Positions 55,198 to 64,000 of a stretch of DNA of 64,000 nt are shown here, piece by piece (position 1 is the stretch's first letter; every line of letters begins with the position of its first letter). The DNA lies in assembly GCA_017622875.1 (NCBI GenBank), contig JAGAQG010000051.1, positions 52,142 through 116,141 of the forward strand, written 5' to 3'. The notes beneath the pieces are model-generated. The model was not told the DNA's origin and did no database searches. It was given only the letters and a program-made list of their open reading frames with translations. The position numbers and the translations under genes were made by a program. Source of the DNA: Lachnospiraceae bacterium. GTDB taxonomy: Bacteria > Bacillota > Clostridia > Lachnospirales > Lachnospiraceae.

Positions 55198-56997
55198 TTA
55201 TTTGTAGAATGGTCCGTATGCAGCACATGCTCTGAAGTCAGCGCCTTCTTTATCTGCTCCGAATGCATCCCAAGCCTTTGGTCTGAAGATGTCTTCTACA
55301 GGTACGTTGTGCATACATACTGGGATTCTTAACATAGAGCACATTGTGATAAGGTCAGCACCAATGTGTCCGTAAGAGATAGAACCGTGGTTTGCACCCC
55401 AGTTGTTCATTACTTCATAAGCTGTCTTGAATGGAGAACCTTCTTTGCCGTCACATCTTGGAGCAAACCATGTACATGGCCATGTGTAGTCTGTACGTTT
55501 CCATAAGATATCAGATACTTCGTCTGGTAATGCAACTGTCCAGCCTTCTGCAATCTGGATCACTGGTCCTAAACCTTTTACAAGGTTCATACGGATCATA
55601 GTTGCTGGCATTTCTGCTCTTGTTAAGAAACGAGAAGAGTATCCGCCGCCACGGAAGTATCCGTTGTCAGCTGCGTTCCATGTTGTAGCTGCCATAACAA
55701 CATCCTGATCTTCCTGTGTCATTTCATACCAAGGTTTCATAACTGGATTGCCATCAGCGTCTTTAACTTCGCCACAAGCGTCGAGACAGCAAGCACCAGA
55801 GTTGATTAAGTGGATAATACCATCAGCTTCTTTTGCTTTACCTTCGATTTCGTAACCTGTTACACGTTTGATAGCGTCACCGCTCCAGTATGTACGAACG
55901 TCTGCGAACATCTGAGCTGTATTTGTTAAGAGTTTACCAAATAACATTGTCATACCGTTGAGTACGTCGTTTTCTGTAGCAAGGATGTATGGTTCTCTTG
56001 CTCCGTTCCAGTCGAAGGAAGTATTTAATACTGCTTCTGGGAAGTCACAGTTTGGATAGAAGTCTGTCCACTGTCTCTGTCCCTGGAAACCAGCTGCGAT
56101 TGCGTTGTGTCCAACTGCTTCTTCTTCGCATCCTTCTGGTAATGTCTTGCATCCATTCATCATTTCCTGGATGATAACAGCCATTTTAACTACGAATTCG
56201 AACTGTTCTTCTTTTACTTCATCAGATTTTCTTACGAAGTCTGGGTTCTTATCGAAACCGATGTTGCATTTTTCTTTTGCCCATGCAAGAGCTTTCTGAT
56301 ATTCAGCTTCATCATAGATGCCTTCTGTCATACGACGGATGATTTCTACTTCGTCAACTGATTCAACTCTCATACCAAAGTATGATTCTAAGAAGTCAGA
56401 GTCGATGATAGATCCGCCGATACCCATACAGATGGAGCCGATCTGTAAGTAAGATTTGCCTCTCATAGTAGCTGCTGCAACAGCTGCGCGACCGAATCTT
56501 AAGAGTTTTTCTTCAACGTCTGCTGGAATTTCTCCATCTTCGAGATCCTGAACGTCATGTCCGTAGATACCGAATGCTGGGAGACCTTTCTGAGCATGTG
56601 TAGCAAGAACGGATGCTAAGTATACAGCACCTGGTCTTTCTGTTTTGTTGCATCCCCAAACAGCTTTGATTGTTGTTGGGTCCATATCCATTGTTTCAGA
56701 ACCATAGCACCAGCATGGTGTAACTGTTAATGTGATCGCAACGCCTTCTTTTCTGAATTTTGCTTCACAAGCTGCTGCTTCTGCAACACGTCCGATTGTT
56801 GTATCAGCGATAACAACTTTTACCTGTTCACCATTAGAGTATTTTAAATTTTCTTCGAACAGTTTTTTTGCTGCCTGAGCCATGCCCATTGTCTGTTCTT
56901 CAAGACTTTCACGTACCTTTAAAGGTCCTCTACGACCATCGATAGTAGGTCTGATACCAATTACAGGATAATCGCCGATTAATCTGCTTTCTGCCAT
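55198..56997 (-). CDS. fucI: L-fucose isomerase
   Basis: Converts L-fucose to L-fuculose, and in many species also D-arabinose to D-ribulose. It is cytosolic and Mn2+-dependent. The 599 residues match the family (about 590). The N-terminus [21 protein letters not shown] is diagnostic. [29 protein letters not shown] and the C-terminal [16 protein letters not shown] (with the metal-site His) are all present. GGAGG lies 11 bases before the ATG. No fuculokinase-aldolase (fucK-fucA) pair adjoins it; the FGGY kinases at 38176-41049 may supply the next step. Confidence 0.96.
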   Translation of the reverse strand: MAESRLIGDYPVIGIRPTIDGRRGPLKVRESLEEQTMGMAQAAKKLFEENLKYSNGEQVKVVIADTTIGRVAEAAACEAKFRKEGVAITLTVTPCWCYGSETMDMDPTTIKAVWGCNKTERPGAVYLASVLATHAQKGLPAFGIYGHDVQDLEDGEIPADVEEKLLRFGRAAVAAATMRGKSYLQIGSICMGIGGSIIDSDFLESYFGMRVESVDEVEIIRRMTEGIYDEAEYQKALAWAKEKCNIGFDKNPDFVRKSDEVKEEQFEFVVKMAVIIQEMMNGCKTLPEGCEEEAVGHNAIAAGFQGQRQWTDFYPNCDFPEAVLNTSFDWNGAREPYILATENDVLNGMTMLFGKLLTNTAQMFADVRTYWSGDAIKRVTGYEIEGKAKEADGIIHLINSGACCLDACGEVKDADGNPVMKPWYEMTQEDQDVVMAATTWNAADNGYFRGGGYSSRFLTRAEMPATMIRMNLVKGLGPVIQIAEGWTVALPDEVSDILWKRTDYTWPCTWFAPRCDGKEGSPFKTAYEVMNNWGANHGSISYGHIGADLITMCSMLRIPVCMHNVPVEDIFRPKAWDAFGADKEGADFRACAAYGPFYK

Positions 56998-57036
56998 TTT
57001 GCGTGTACCTCCATTTTATAGTTTATGCGCAATTTT

Positions 57037-57063
57037 ACCAAGCCAAACCCCTCTCGGCTTGGT
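57037..57063. promoter_or_regulatory. Hairpin or operator in the fucI leader
   Basis: Perfect 8-base arms ACCAAGCC/GGCTTGGT around 11 bases. They lie just downstream of a minus-strand TATAAT (57075-57080), so within the fucI 5' leader. It could be an mRNA hairpin or a regulator site. Confidence 0.5.
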
Positions 57064-57181
57064 TTTGTGTACTAATTATACAATACAATACCTGTAAATG
57101 CACGCAAAAAAATGCTAGGATATGGACATTTTTTGTGATATTTGATATTCTTAGGGCAAATCAGAGAAAGGCTGCGAAAAT

Positions 57182-58102
57182 ATGAAAGCATTTCACGAAG
57201 TTCGAAATTACAATTCAGATCTGATGGTATGGTGTTCCGACTATGAGAATATCAGCTTTGTCGCGCACTGGCAGAAGGAGATCGAGCTTGTTTATGTTCG
57301 TTCTGGAGAAGCAAGCTTTCATGTGGCAGACCAGAGTTTTAAAGCACACGCTGGAGATCTTGTTGTTTGTGAAAGCGGACAGATTCATTACAGTGATTCC
57401 TATAATACAAAAAATCATCTGGACTTTCTGATTTTCGATACAAATCTCATCAGCTCCAGATTTCAGAATCCACATTTTAAGAAACCTCTGATTACTGCTG
57501 AAGAATTGGATTCTTATGGCCTTTCCTCTGCACTCGAAAGACTTTTTGCACTTGTTCCAGAAGAACTGGATAAAAAGCAGCCATATTACAAAGATATTAT
57601 CACCGCAGCCATTAGAGAGTTCTGGTTTTTATTAAAAAGGAAATTGCCTAGAACTGAGAAAGCTGCCGATGACAGCCGCAGAGCAAGAATGCTGGAAGAA
57701 TTTCAGGATTTATTGGATTACATCGATGGACATTATGCCGATGACCTGACTTTAGAATATGCTTCTTCCATGATGCATTTTTCTCCGAGTCATTTTTCCA
57801 AGACCTTCAAAAAAATGATGGGGATGAATTACGTTACTTACATCAACATGGTACGCATTGAACGAGCGATCCAAATGCTCAGCACCAACCAGTATCGAAT
57901 GATCGATATTGCGTTGGAATGTGGTTTTTCTAACATCCGTACATTCAACAGGGTATTCAAGGAAATTACCGGATATACCCCGACAGATTTCTCATTACAG
58001 GTTGACCCTGATGTTTATAAAACCACTTATTACCATAGAAAATCTGGCGAAGCTGAATATGTAGAAGGAGATTCTACGACAGTAAGACCGAATTTCGCAT
58101 AA
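57182..58102 (+). CDS. AraC family regulator, cupin type
   Basis: A 306-residue regulator. The N-terminal cupin sensor (about 1-110: VYVRSGEASFHVADQSF, GDLVVCESGQIHY) should bind the sugar. The C-terminal part (about 195-290) has two helix-turn-helix motifs: DDLTLEYASSMMHFSPSHFS and MIDIALECGFSNIRTFNRVF. It is divergent from fucI across 184 bases, the usual place for its activator. Confidence 0.92.
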   Translation: MKAFHEVRNYNSDLMVWCSDYENISFVAHWQKEIELVYVRSGEASFHVADQSFKAHAGDLVVCESGQIHYSDSYNTKNHLDFLIFDTNLISSRFQNPHFKKPLITAEELDSYGLSSALERLFALVPEELDKKQPYYKDIITAAIREFWFLLKRKLPRTEKAADDSRRARMLEEFQDLLDYIDGHYADDLTLEYASSMMHFSPSHFSKTFKKMMGMNYVTYINMVRIERAIQMLSTNQYRMIDIALECGFSNIRTFNRVFKEITGYTPTDFSLQVDPDVYKTTYYHRKSGEAEYVEGDSTTVRPNFA

Positions 58103-58120
58103 CCGATTCCTACAACAGCC

Positions 58121-58162
58121 AAAAGAGCGAATGCACTTTTTAAAGTTGGCATTCGCTCTTTT
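58121..58162. terminator. Bidirectional terminator between the AraC gene and add
   Basis: Fourteen-base perfect arms AAAAGAGCGAATGC/GCATTCGCTCTTTT between convergent genes. Confidence 0.9.
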
Positions 58163-58177
58163 CAAATTCACAATAAC

Positions 58178-59149
58178 CTATTTCATCATCTTCCAAAGCT
58201 CGTGTTTCACCGCATCATCACAGAATGCCACTTCCACCGCGTTCAGCTGATATTGTTTTAACTCTTCTTCGGTAATTCCAAACTTTTCATGCAGGAAATT
58301 CATTTCCTTGGCAATGCTTGTATTGCTCACCAGTCGGTTATCGGTATTGATCGTTACAAGCACGCCTGCCTTCGCAAACTCGCGAATCGGATAGGTTACT
58401 CCCGGCTGCAGTGCCTTTGTCTGATAATTGCTGAGTGGACACATTTCCACACCAATGTGGTTTTTCCGGTACAGTTTCTGAACTTCCGGATGTTCCATCA
58501 TGGCAATCCCATGTCCGATACGCTTTGCGCCCCACTCTGCTGCCATGATCACATTGTTTACATCACCACATTCTCCCGCATGAATGGTAAATGGGTAATC
58601 CATTTTCTTTGCTTCCGCGAATAATGGGTAGAAATTCTTTCTCGGAAATCCCGCTTCATCTCCAGCCAGATCCACCGCACAAAGTCCTTCGCCCAAAAAC
58701 TCACGACATTCTTTTAGCATCTGAAGATTTGTCTCTTCATCGTGATGGCTCATCATACACGCAATGACCTGGTATTCGATGCCGCACTGGCTCTTTGCTT
58801 CCTCCAGTCCATCCAGCACCGCTTCCATAACCTTCTTACAGTTCACACCCTGATGTCTGGAACACTGCGGCGCAAAACGAGCCTCCACATATTTGATATT
58901 GTCTTTCTGTAGATCAATCAAAAAATCCTTTGCAGCTTTTTTAAGACCCTCCGTAGTCTGAATACATTCCAGAGGAAGATCAAATTTCTGCAAATACTCC
59001 GCCAGGCTTTGGCAATTTTCAGATACCTGAACATCCTCCGGCTGTATATCACGTCCCAGAATCTCCCGGATGCTCTGCAACGTCATGGAACCGTCCAAAT
59101 GACAATGCAAGTCAATTTTAGGCATATTTAAAATTTCGTTATTAAGCAT
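58178..59149 (-). CDS. add: Adenosine deaminase
   Basis: Deaminates adenosine and deoxyadenosine to inosine forms for purine salvage. The 323 residues fit. Zinc ligands lie in KIDLHCHLDGS (HxH), and the catalytic residues are in FTIHAGECGDV (His, Glu) and IGHGIAM. The final zinc-site motif reads INTDNRLVSNTSI, the TDNR variant known in some adenosine deaminases in place of TDDP. AAGGGGTG lies upstream of the ATG. Confidence 0.93.
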   Translation of the reverse strand: MLNNEILNMPKIDLHCHLDGSMTLQSIREILGRDIQPEDVQVSENCQSLAEYLQKFDLPLECIQTTEGLKKAAKDFLIDLQKDNIKYVEARFAPQCSRHQGVNCKKVMEAVLDGLEEAKSQCGIEYQVIACMMSHHDEETNLQMLKECREFLGEGLCAVDLAGDEAGFPRKNFYPLFAEAKKMDYPFTIHAGECGDVNNVIMAAEWGAKRIGHGIAMMEHPEVQKLYRKNHIGVEMCPLSNYQTKALQPGVTYPIREFAKAGVLVTINTDNRLVSNTSIAKEMNFLHEKFGITEEELKQYQLNAVEVAFCDDAVKHELWKMMK

Positions 59150-59193
59150 TCACACACCCCTTCTTCTCATGCATTAAGTTCTTACTATTTCTG

Positions 59194-62187
59194 TTACGAT
59201 TTTACAGCTTCCTGAAGCTTCTTCGACATTTCCATCATTCGCTCTTTATCTACCTTACAAACCTTACGGTCATATGTATAAAGTCCGTTAATTTCATCCT
59301 CTACATCACTAAGCTGTGTATAAATACATCCACACATTCCCTTCGGTGCCGCAGGCAATACCATAATGTCATACAGGCTTAAAATATCATCTGTCAGTTT
59401 CTTAGAATCATCGCTCCCACCATAACCGTAGGTATTATATTTACTGTAATAATGCCCTTCAACAGCCATGGAGTAGCCGCCGCACTCCGATAAGAACATC
59501 GGTCGTTCCTTCGGCTCTACTTCTATCGCCTTAAAATAAATATGTTCACTGTCAAAATCATTCTTTTCCTGTGCAAACCATCCGGAAGTAGAATCCGCCA
59601 ATCGTGTTGAATCCAGCGATTTCACAAGATCATACATTTCATCACTGTGGAACTGGCCCCAGCCTTCGTTAAAGATGGTATAGGCAACAATCGATGGATG
59701 ATTGTAAACTTCTTCAATGGTGTTTTCCACATGGACCCTGAAAAATTCCTTACGTTTTCCACTGGTTCCGTTTTTGTCTCCACGTGTCTTGAATCCAAAA
59801 GTCGGAAGCGCGGTATCGCCGATAAAATTATATGGACCGCTGTTTACCATATCCTGCATAACCAACATTCCAAGTTTATCGCAAGCATAGTAGAAACAAT
59901 CCGGTTCCACCTTAATATGCTTTCTCAGGAAATTAATCCCCAGTTCTTTCATACGCAAGATATCTCTGTCATACTCTCTTTCCTCAGTCGGCAGATAAAT
60001 GCCTTCCGGGAAATATCCCTGGTCAAGAACACCATGGAGGAAAATCGGTTCTCCATTTAAACATACACGATTGATGCCATCAATATTACGGATATCAATG
60101 GTACGAAGTCCAAAGTATGTTTCCACTCTGTCTTCTCCTACAGTAATCGTCATTTCATATAAATGCGGTGTTTCACATGTCCACAGGGTCGGTTCATAAA
60201 CAGTTCCATCTCTCAAAGTCACTCCGGACAATTCCAAACGTCCGCATTTTCCTTCAAATGTTTTCTGAACCTTCTGTCCGTTTTCAAGAATCACTTCTGC
60301 TGTAAATTTCTCAATGTTTCCGAATAATTCAATATCCACACCTTTCAGATCTGGTGTCATTTTGATACGTTCAATATATTTCTCCGGTACAGCCTCCAGC
60401 CACACGCTCTTCCAGATACCGGAAACCGGGGTATACCACATACCGCCACGTTTCTTGCACTGTTTCCCATATGGATAGTCCAAAGACAATTTATCTGTTA
60501 CTTTTACCTTCAGAACATTGTCCCCTACACGTTTGATGGAATCTGTTATATCATAAGAAAATGCAAGATAACCACCTTCATGAGTTCCAAGAACCTTTCC
60601 ATTCAAAGATACTTCCGCAATCTGATCCACCGCTCCAAAATGTAGCAGCACACGGCCATTTTTAAATTCCGGAACAGAAAAAGTCCTTTCGTATGTAAAA
60701 ACATCTTTTACTTTATTTCCATAATTTGATAACTGAGACTGTGGTGGAAACGGAACACGGATATCTTTTCCCTCCAGCTTCCAGATACCATTTAAGGACA
60801 TCCAGGACGCTCTTTTCATCTGAGGTCTTGGATATTCCTGCCACACCTTCTCTTCCTTCGGATCCAGCGCTTCCCCTGCTTCCGTTGACAACTCATAATG
60901 TCCCAGACGAACCATTCGGAAAATCAATGCTAACACAAAGCAAAGCACTGCCGCAACGACAAATGCCGCCAAAAAGATATTTTCATTTGGCAGGAACGAA
61001 TAAGTACCATCATTATTTAAGATCATTTCCGCATCACGCAGTACCCATGCACCGATCGCCGGTCCGATAATCCCCGGAACAAGTACCTGACCAATGATAC
61101 GGATTCCCTGAAACTGTCCCGCTCTTTCCTCCGGAATATGGTCACGGATCTTCGCGCCAAATACCGACATTCCTGTCAGATAACCGCTCATCATCAAAAG
61201 GGAGCCGATAAATACCGGCACGGTAGCTCTTCCAAAGAAAAGAATCGCATAACCGGACATCAGCATGATCAGCGTTGGAATCACTGCGGTCTTAAATCCC
61301 GCCATATCGTAAACTTTTCCATAAAGTGCTGTAATCACTGCTGCCAGAATAATTGCCGGTGCCATGATCAGCACATAATTTGCCATGCCAAGCCCTTTTT
61401 CATAATAGAGAATCAGATATGGCATATAGGTCTGAATGGAAATTCCAAATACCGCAAACGCACCAAGCACTGCATAGAGCAGTCTGTTTTCATTTATCAC
61501 GTCTGGACGGAAGCTGTAAACAACTGTCTTCCAGTAATTTTCCTTCGAAGGCTCAATGTCTTCACTTTCTTCTATAATAAAGAATCCCAGTACACCAATC
61601 ACCAGCACCACGCCGCCGATAATATTAAAGATGACAGTCCAACTCTCCGACAGATCGAGATTAAAGCCCATAAATCCGCCAAACACAAAAAGGATTGCGA
61701 CCAGAGGCATCATGGAGTTAAATCCTTCAATCTTTCCACGGTCCCCTTCACTGCCCATGTCGGTCAGCCATGCATTATATGCCGCATCATTGGCTGCAGA
61801 ACCAAAAAATGTCATAATACAGTCAAGTGCGATCACCAGACTCACCCCAAGAGAAGCTGCCACTGTCACACTTCCTGCAATCGGCGTCAATGTTTCTACT
61901 TTAATCAGTCCAAATCCAAGAATTGACACACCCCAGATAATGTATCCAAGGCACATGAGAAGTTTTCTCTTGCCCACTTTATCTGAAAACGCTCCCACAA
62001 GCACTGTTGTCAATGTCGCCGCCACAGAACTCGCACCTACCATCAGCGATATATCAGCCGCAGATGCATTGAACATCTTATATAAAAATACGTTCAGATA
62101 CATATTTTCCACAACCCACGCAATCTGTCCGATCAGCCCAAAGATCAGCATCGCTGCCCAGAATTTACCGTCTAATTTCTTCTTCAT
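59194..62187 (-). CDS. Fusion of MFS sugar transporter and GH2 glycosidase
   Basis: A 997-residue two-domain protein. Residues 1-430 are a 12-helix MFS/GPH-type transporter with VGAFSDKVGKRKLLMCLGY as the loop 2-3 motif. After a charged linker (about 430-455), residues 455-997 form a complete GH2 glycosidase: jelly-roll (SLNGIWKLEG, DQIAEVSLNG), immunoglobulin-like domain, and barrel. Acid/base Glu841 is in TIFNEGWGQFH and nucleophile Glu901 is in FLSECGG. DVEDEINGLYTYDRK is also typical of GH2. The enzyme lies on the cytoplasmic side. The glycosidic bond (beta-galactoside, -glucuronide or -mannoside) is not determined. Confidence 0.88.
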   Translation of the reverse strand: MKKKLDGKFWAAMLIFGLIGQIAWVVENMYLNVFLYKMFNASAADISLMVGASSVAATLTTVLVGAFSDKVGKRKLLMCLGYIIWGVSILGFGLIKVETLTPIAGSVTVAASLGVSLVIALDCIMTFFGSAANDAAYNAWLTDMGSEGDRGKIEGFNSMMPLVAILFVFGGFMGFNLDLSESWTVIFNIIGGVVLVIGVLGFFIIEESEDIEPSKENYWKTVVYSFRPDVINENRLLYAVLGAFAVFGISIQTYMPYLILYYEKGLGMANYVLIMAPAIILAAVITALYGKVYDMAGFKTAVIPTLIMLMSGYAILFFGRATVPVFIGSLLMMSGYLTGMSVFGAKIRDHIPEERAGQFQGIRIIGQVLVPGIIGPAIGAWVLRDAEMILNNDGTYSFLPNENIFLAAFVVAAVLCFVLALIFRMVRLGHYELSTEAGEALDPKEEKVWQEYPRPQMKRASWMSLNGIWKLEGKDIRVPFPPQSQLSNYGNKVKDVFTYERTFSVPEFKNGRVLLHFGAVDQIAEVSLNGKVLGTHEGGYLAFSYDITDSIKRVGDNVLKVKVTDKLSLDYPYGKQCKKRGGMWYTPVSGIWKSVWLEAVPEKYIERIKMTPDLKGVDIELFGNIEKFTAEVILENGQKVQKTFEGKCGRLELSGVTLRDGTVYEPTLWTCETPHLYEMTITVGEDRVETYFGLRTIDIRNIDGINRVCLNGEPIFLHGVLDQGYFPEGIYLPTEEREYDRDILRMKELGINFLRKHIKVEPDCFYYACDKLGMLVMQDMVNSGPYNFIGDTALPTFGFKTRGDKNGTSGKRKEFFRVHVENTIEEVYNHPSIVAYTIFNEGWGQFHSDEMYDLVKSLDSTRLADSTSGWFAQEKNDFDSEHIYFKAIEVEPKERPMFLSECGGYSMAVEGHYYSKYNTYGYGGSDDSKKLTDDILSLYDIMVLPAAPKGMCGCIYTQLSDVEDEINGLYTYDRKVCKVDKERMMEMSKKLQEAVKS

Positions 62188-62220
62188 AATTTATACCTTA
62201 ACCTTTCCTTTACCTTTCGG

Positions 62221-63618
62221 TTAATGTTCTGATTTTACCATATCTTCATACGCCACCAAGATCACACTTCCCATCTCAACTGCTTTTTCAATACATCCTC
62301 TCGTAAATCCATTCTTGGCAAACAAATAGTAATGTTTATTTTCATAATGGAACAGTCGACTTTTTTCTACCAAACCTTCTAATACACTCAGGTCAACTTT
62401 TTCATTCGTCCACTTACACTCTCCAAAAAGAGCAGTATTCTTATCGGCAGTACCCATAATATCAATTTCAACCTGTTGTCTGGTCTTGGAATTTGTCCCC
62501 CACCATCTTCCAATGTCAGTAAACTCAATTGCACATTTACCTGTTAATAAAAGTGACCACAGATATTGTTTACAAATGTCTTCGAATATGCGGCCCATAT
62601 AATCAGATAAATGTGGTTTGATTCTGTTATAAGCAAGGTCCATTGCGCCACGAGAGATAATGGATGTATTTTCCGGAACGAAGCGGTACCAGAAACGGAA
62701 CATATTATCTTCGATGGAGTAAATGGTTTTGCGTGTAGAATCCTCACCAAAAGGTGTCTCTTTTTTTATAATTCCAAGAGAATTTAAATTTTTAATATAA
62801 GTTGCACATACGCTGGTATCTTCGCCAACCTTTGTTGATATCTCTGACATTTTAGAGTATCCACTGGCAATCGCAGCTATGATCGCATTATAAATGGCTG
62901 GTTCACGCACTTCTTGCTTTAATAAGTTCTGTGGCTCTTCATAAATGGAAGACGACGGATTAAGGTATGTGTTTTTAATGTTCTCTTCGATGGAAATCTT
63001 ATCGTTCAGTTGTAATAGATATTGCGGGGTACCTCCTAAAATACCGTAAGCCAATGCTTTATCTTCATCTGATAACCGGTTGAAATATTGACACGCTTCA
63101 CGGAATTCAAACGGCTGTATTTTAAATTGCGCAGTCCTGCGCCCATAAAGAGGTGCTTTATAAGCAAGCACCTGATCTTCCATATAAGACATGGAAGATC
63201 CACAAATAATAAGGAACAATTTGGAAGTATCCTTATATTTATCAATCAGCAGCTGCAGCGTAGAAGCAAGGCTCTTGGAAGCACGAGCCACATATGGATA
63301 TTCGTCAATTACCAATACAATTCTTTCTTCTTCTGCCAAGCCAAAAACAAACTCTAATGCTGTTTGAAATGAATCGAAAGAAGTGTTCGCAGGTTTCTTT
63401 GTAACATATTCCAAAATACATTTACTAAAGTTCTCCAGATTTTGCTTTTCATTTGTTTCAAGTCCAGTAAAACAAATGGAAGGTTTTTCTTTTGTAAATT
63501 CATTAATGATGGCAGTTTTTCCAACACGTCTGCGGCCATATATTACTGCGAATTCAAATTTATCCGAACCATATAGTCTGTTTAAATTTCCGAGTTCTTT
63601 TTCTCTTCCTATGAACAT
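62221..63618 (-). CDS. AAA ATPase with DUF234 C-terminal domain
   Basis: A 465-residue ATPase. Walker A is GRRRVGKTA (Lys34), Walker B is VLVIDEYPYVA (Asp105, Glu106). A winged-helix segment follows (YSKMSEISTKVGEDTSVCATYI, shortened). The C-terminus is the DUF234 domain with EIDIMGTADKNTALFGECKW, a PD-(D/E)XK-like D...ECK pattern. This family is widespread in anaerobes and archaea; its function is unknown. It has its own promoter (63671-63699). GGAGG lies 6 bases before the ATG. The fusion gene follows by 33 bases. Confidence 0.9.
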   Translation of the reverse strand: MFIGREKELGNLNRLYGSDKFEFAVIYGRRRVGKTAIINEFTKEKPSICFTGLETNEKQNLENFSKCILEYVTKKPANTSFDSFQTALEFVFGLAEEERIVLVIDEYPYVARASKSLASTLQLLIDKYKDTSKLFLIICGSSMSYMEDQVLAYKAPLYGRRTAQFKIQPFEFREACQYFNRLSDEDKALAYGILGGTPQYLLQLNDKISIEENIKNTYLNPSSSIYEEPQNLLKQEVREPAIYNAIIAAIASGYSKMSEISTKVGEDTSVCATYIKNLNSLGIIKKETPFGEDSTRKTIYSIEDNMFRFWYRFVPENTSIISRGAMDLAYNRIKPHLSDYMGRIFEDICKQYLWSLLLTGKCAIEFTDIGRWWGTNSKTRQQVEIDIMGTADKNTALFGECKWTNEKVDLSVLEGLVEKSRLFHYENKHYYLFAKNGFTRGCIEKAVEMGSVILVAYEDMVKSEH

Positions 63619-63632
63619 ATCAAACCTCCACT

Positions 63633-63667
63633 TTTACTCGTTTACAATTTACTTATTTACGTTTTAC
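63633..63667 (-). repeat. Five regular TTTAC/GTAAA repeats in the ATPase leader
   Basis: TTTAC starts at 63633, 63641, 63648, 63656 and 63663, a spacing of 8-7-8-7 bases. On the coding (minus) strand it reads GTAAA five times between the promoter and the ribosome site. Confidence 0.75.
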
Positions 63668-63670
63668 TTA

Positions 63671-63699
63671 ATTATAGTCCACTAAATCAACAGAGTCAA
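63671..63699 (-). promoter_or_regulatory. Sigma-A promoter of the DUF234 ATPase gene
   Basis: TTGACT (63694-63699), 17-base spacer, TATAAT (63671-63676) on the minus strand. It is a near-consensus promoter. Confidence 0.85.
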
Positions 63700-64000
63700 C
63701 AAAAATCCTTGTTGCTCCTCTGTGTCCATGCTAAAATAATATTATCCAAAATCTATCACAAATCTCTATCCGATTTCCGGAGATTTTCCAGTTTATGAAC
63801 TTGTAAAATTGATCCAGCCAATTTTCATGTTCTTGTTGATACATAATTAATTACATATTATGATGCCGGGGTCAGAACATAGTGTTTTCTGTGTCTGACC
63901 CGCTAAAAGAACCTTGAAAATTTAATATTTGACAGTAGATTTGTTATAAAAATGTATTGTTGATGGTCATTTCTTACTATTTCTTCGGTGTATTTTACAC
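63700..64000. other. Gene-free right end
   Basis: No credible coding region or RNA gene. It holds one inverted repeat, GGGTCAGA (63869-63876) and TCTGACCC (63894-63901), without a T-run. A TTGACA at 63934-63939 may begin a plus-strand promoter for a gene beyond the edge, but the -10 is unclear. Confidence 0.5.

Noticed and set aside
58178-59149. Adenosine deaminase inactivated by Asp to Asn change at TDDP
   Set aside because: The TDNR form is known in other adenosine deaminases, and the other zinc and catalytic residues are intact.
61138-61926. Plus-strand open frame of 262 codons
   Set aside because: It is antisense to the MFS half of the fusion gene and rich in His, Cys and Asn, with no ribosome site.

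Overview
The window comes from a low-GC, Gram-positive anaerobe. The best fit is a gut Lachnospiraceae-type member of Clostridia. The reasons are Shine-Dalgarno sites of the AGGAGG type, frequent GTG/TTG starts, a SAM-I riboswitch on metK, a glycyl radical enzyme with its radical-SAM activase, YesM/YesN-type two-component systems, a dense set of carbohydrate ABC transporters and FGGY kinases, and an ATP synthase c-subunit with a Na+-binding signature. I name no genus or species, because nothing seen here decides it.

Layout. 1-480: 5' part of a histidine kinase running off the left edge. 636-2081: metK with SAM-I riboswitch, terminator and promoter. 2109-4881: sfsA-mutY-glycosyltransferase operon. 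5038-12326: mostly housekeeping and uncharacterised genes (HAD phosphatase, TSCPD protein, M29 aminopeptidase, a large membrane-anchored protein, a METTL25-like methyltransferase, a tandem-repeat protein, an HD-hydrolase remnant). 12413-18415: a LacI-controlled maltodextrin operon (LacI, GH13 amylase, lipoprotein, two permeases) with two identical palindromic operators. 18501-25549: complete F-type ATP synthase operon. 25682-32207: an oxidative sugar/uronate region (amidohydrolase, two MDR dehydrogenases, divergent uxaB-uxaA) that contains a strongly structured ~300-nt non-coding segment. 32258-36343: PNPOx-like protein, an orphan RhuM protein, glgB and a TetR regulator.

36404-58102 is a large sugar-acquisition island. 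A seven-gene minus-strand block (activase, glycyl radical enzyme, GntR regulator, two FGGY kinases, binding lipoprotein, FucU-type mutarotase) lies next to a ribose-type ABC transporter with a structured leader. Next come a membrane-anchored binding protein + sensor kinase + AraC response regulator, L-fucose isomerase, and a divergent AraC activator. Together these suggest uptake, mutarotation, isomerisation and phosphorylation of a pentose or deoxyhexose, plus a radical step whose substrate is not known.

58178-63618: adenosine deaminase, a 997-residue fusion of an MFS transporter with a GH2 glycosidase, and a DUF234-type ATPase with an unusual repeated leader. The right end (63700-64000) holds no recognisable gene.

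The most interesting items are the glycyl radical operon, the MFS-GH2 fusion, the structured RNA at about 26600-26905, and the structured leader at 50382-50529. I saw no tRNA, rRNA, CRISPR array, intact insertion sequence or prophage.
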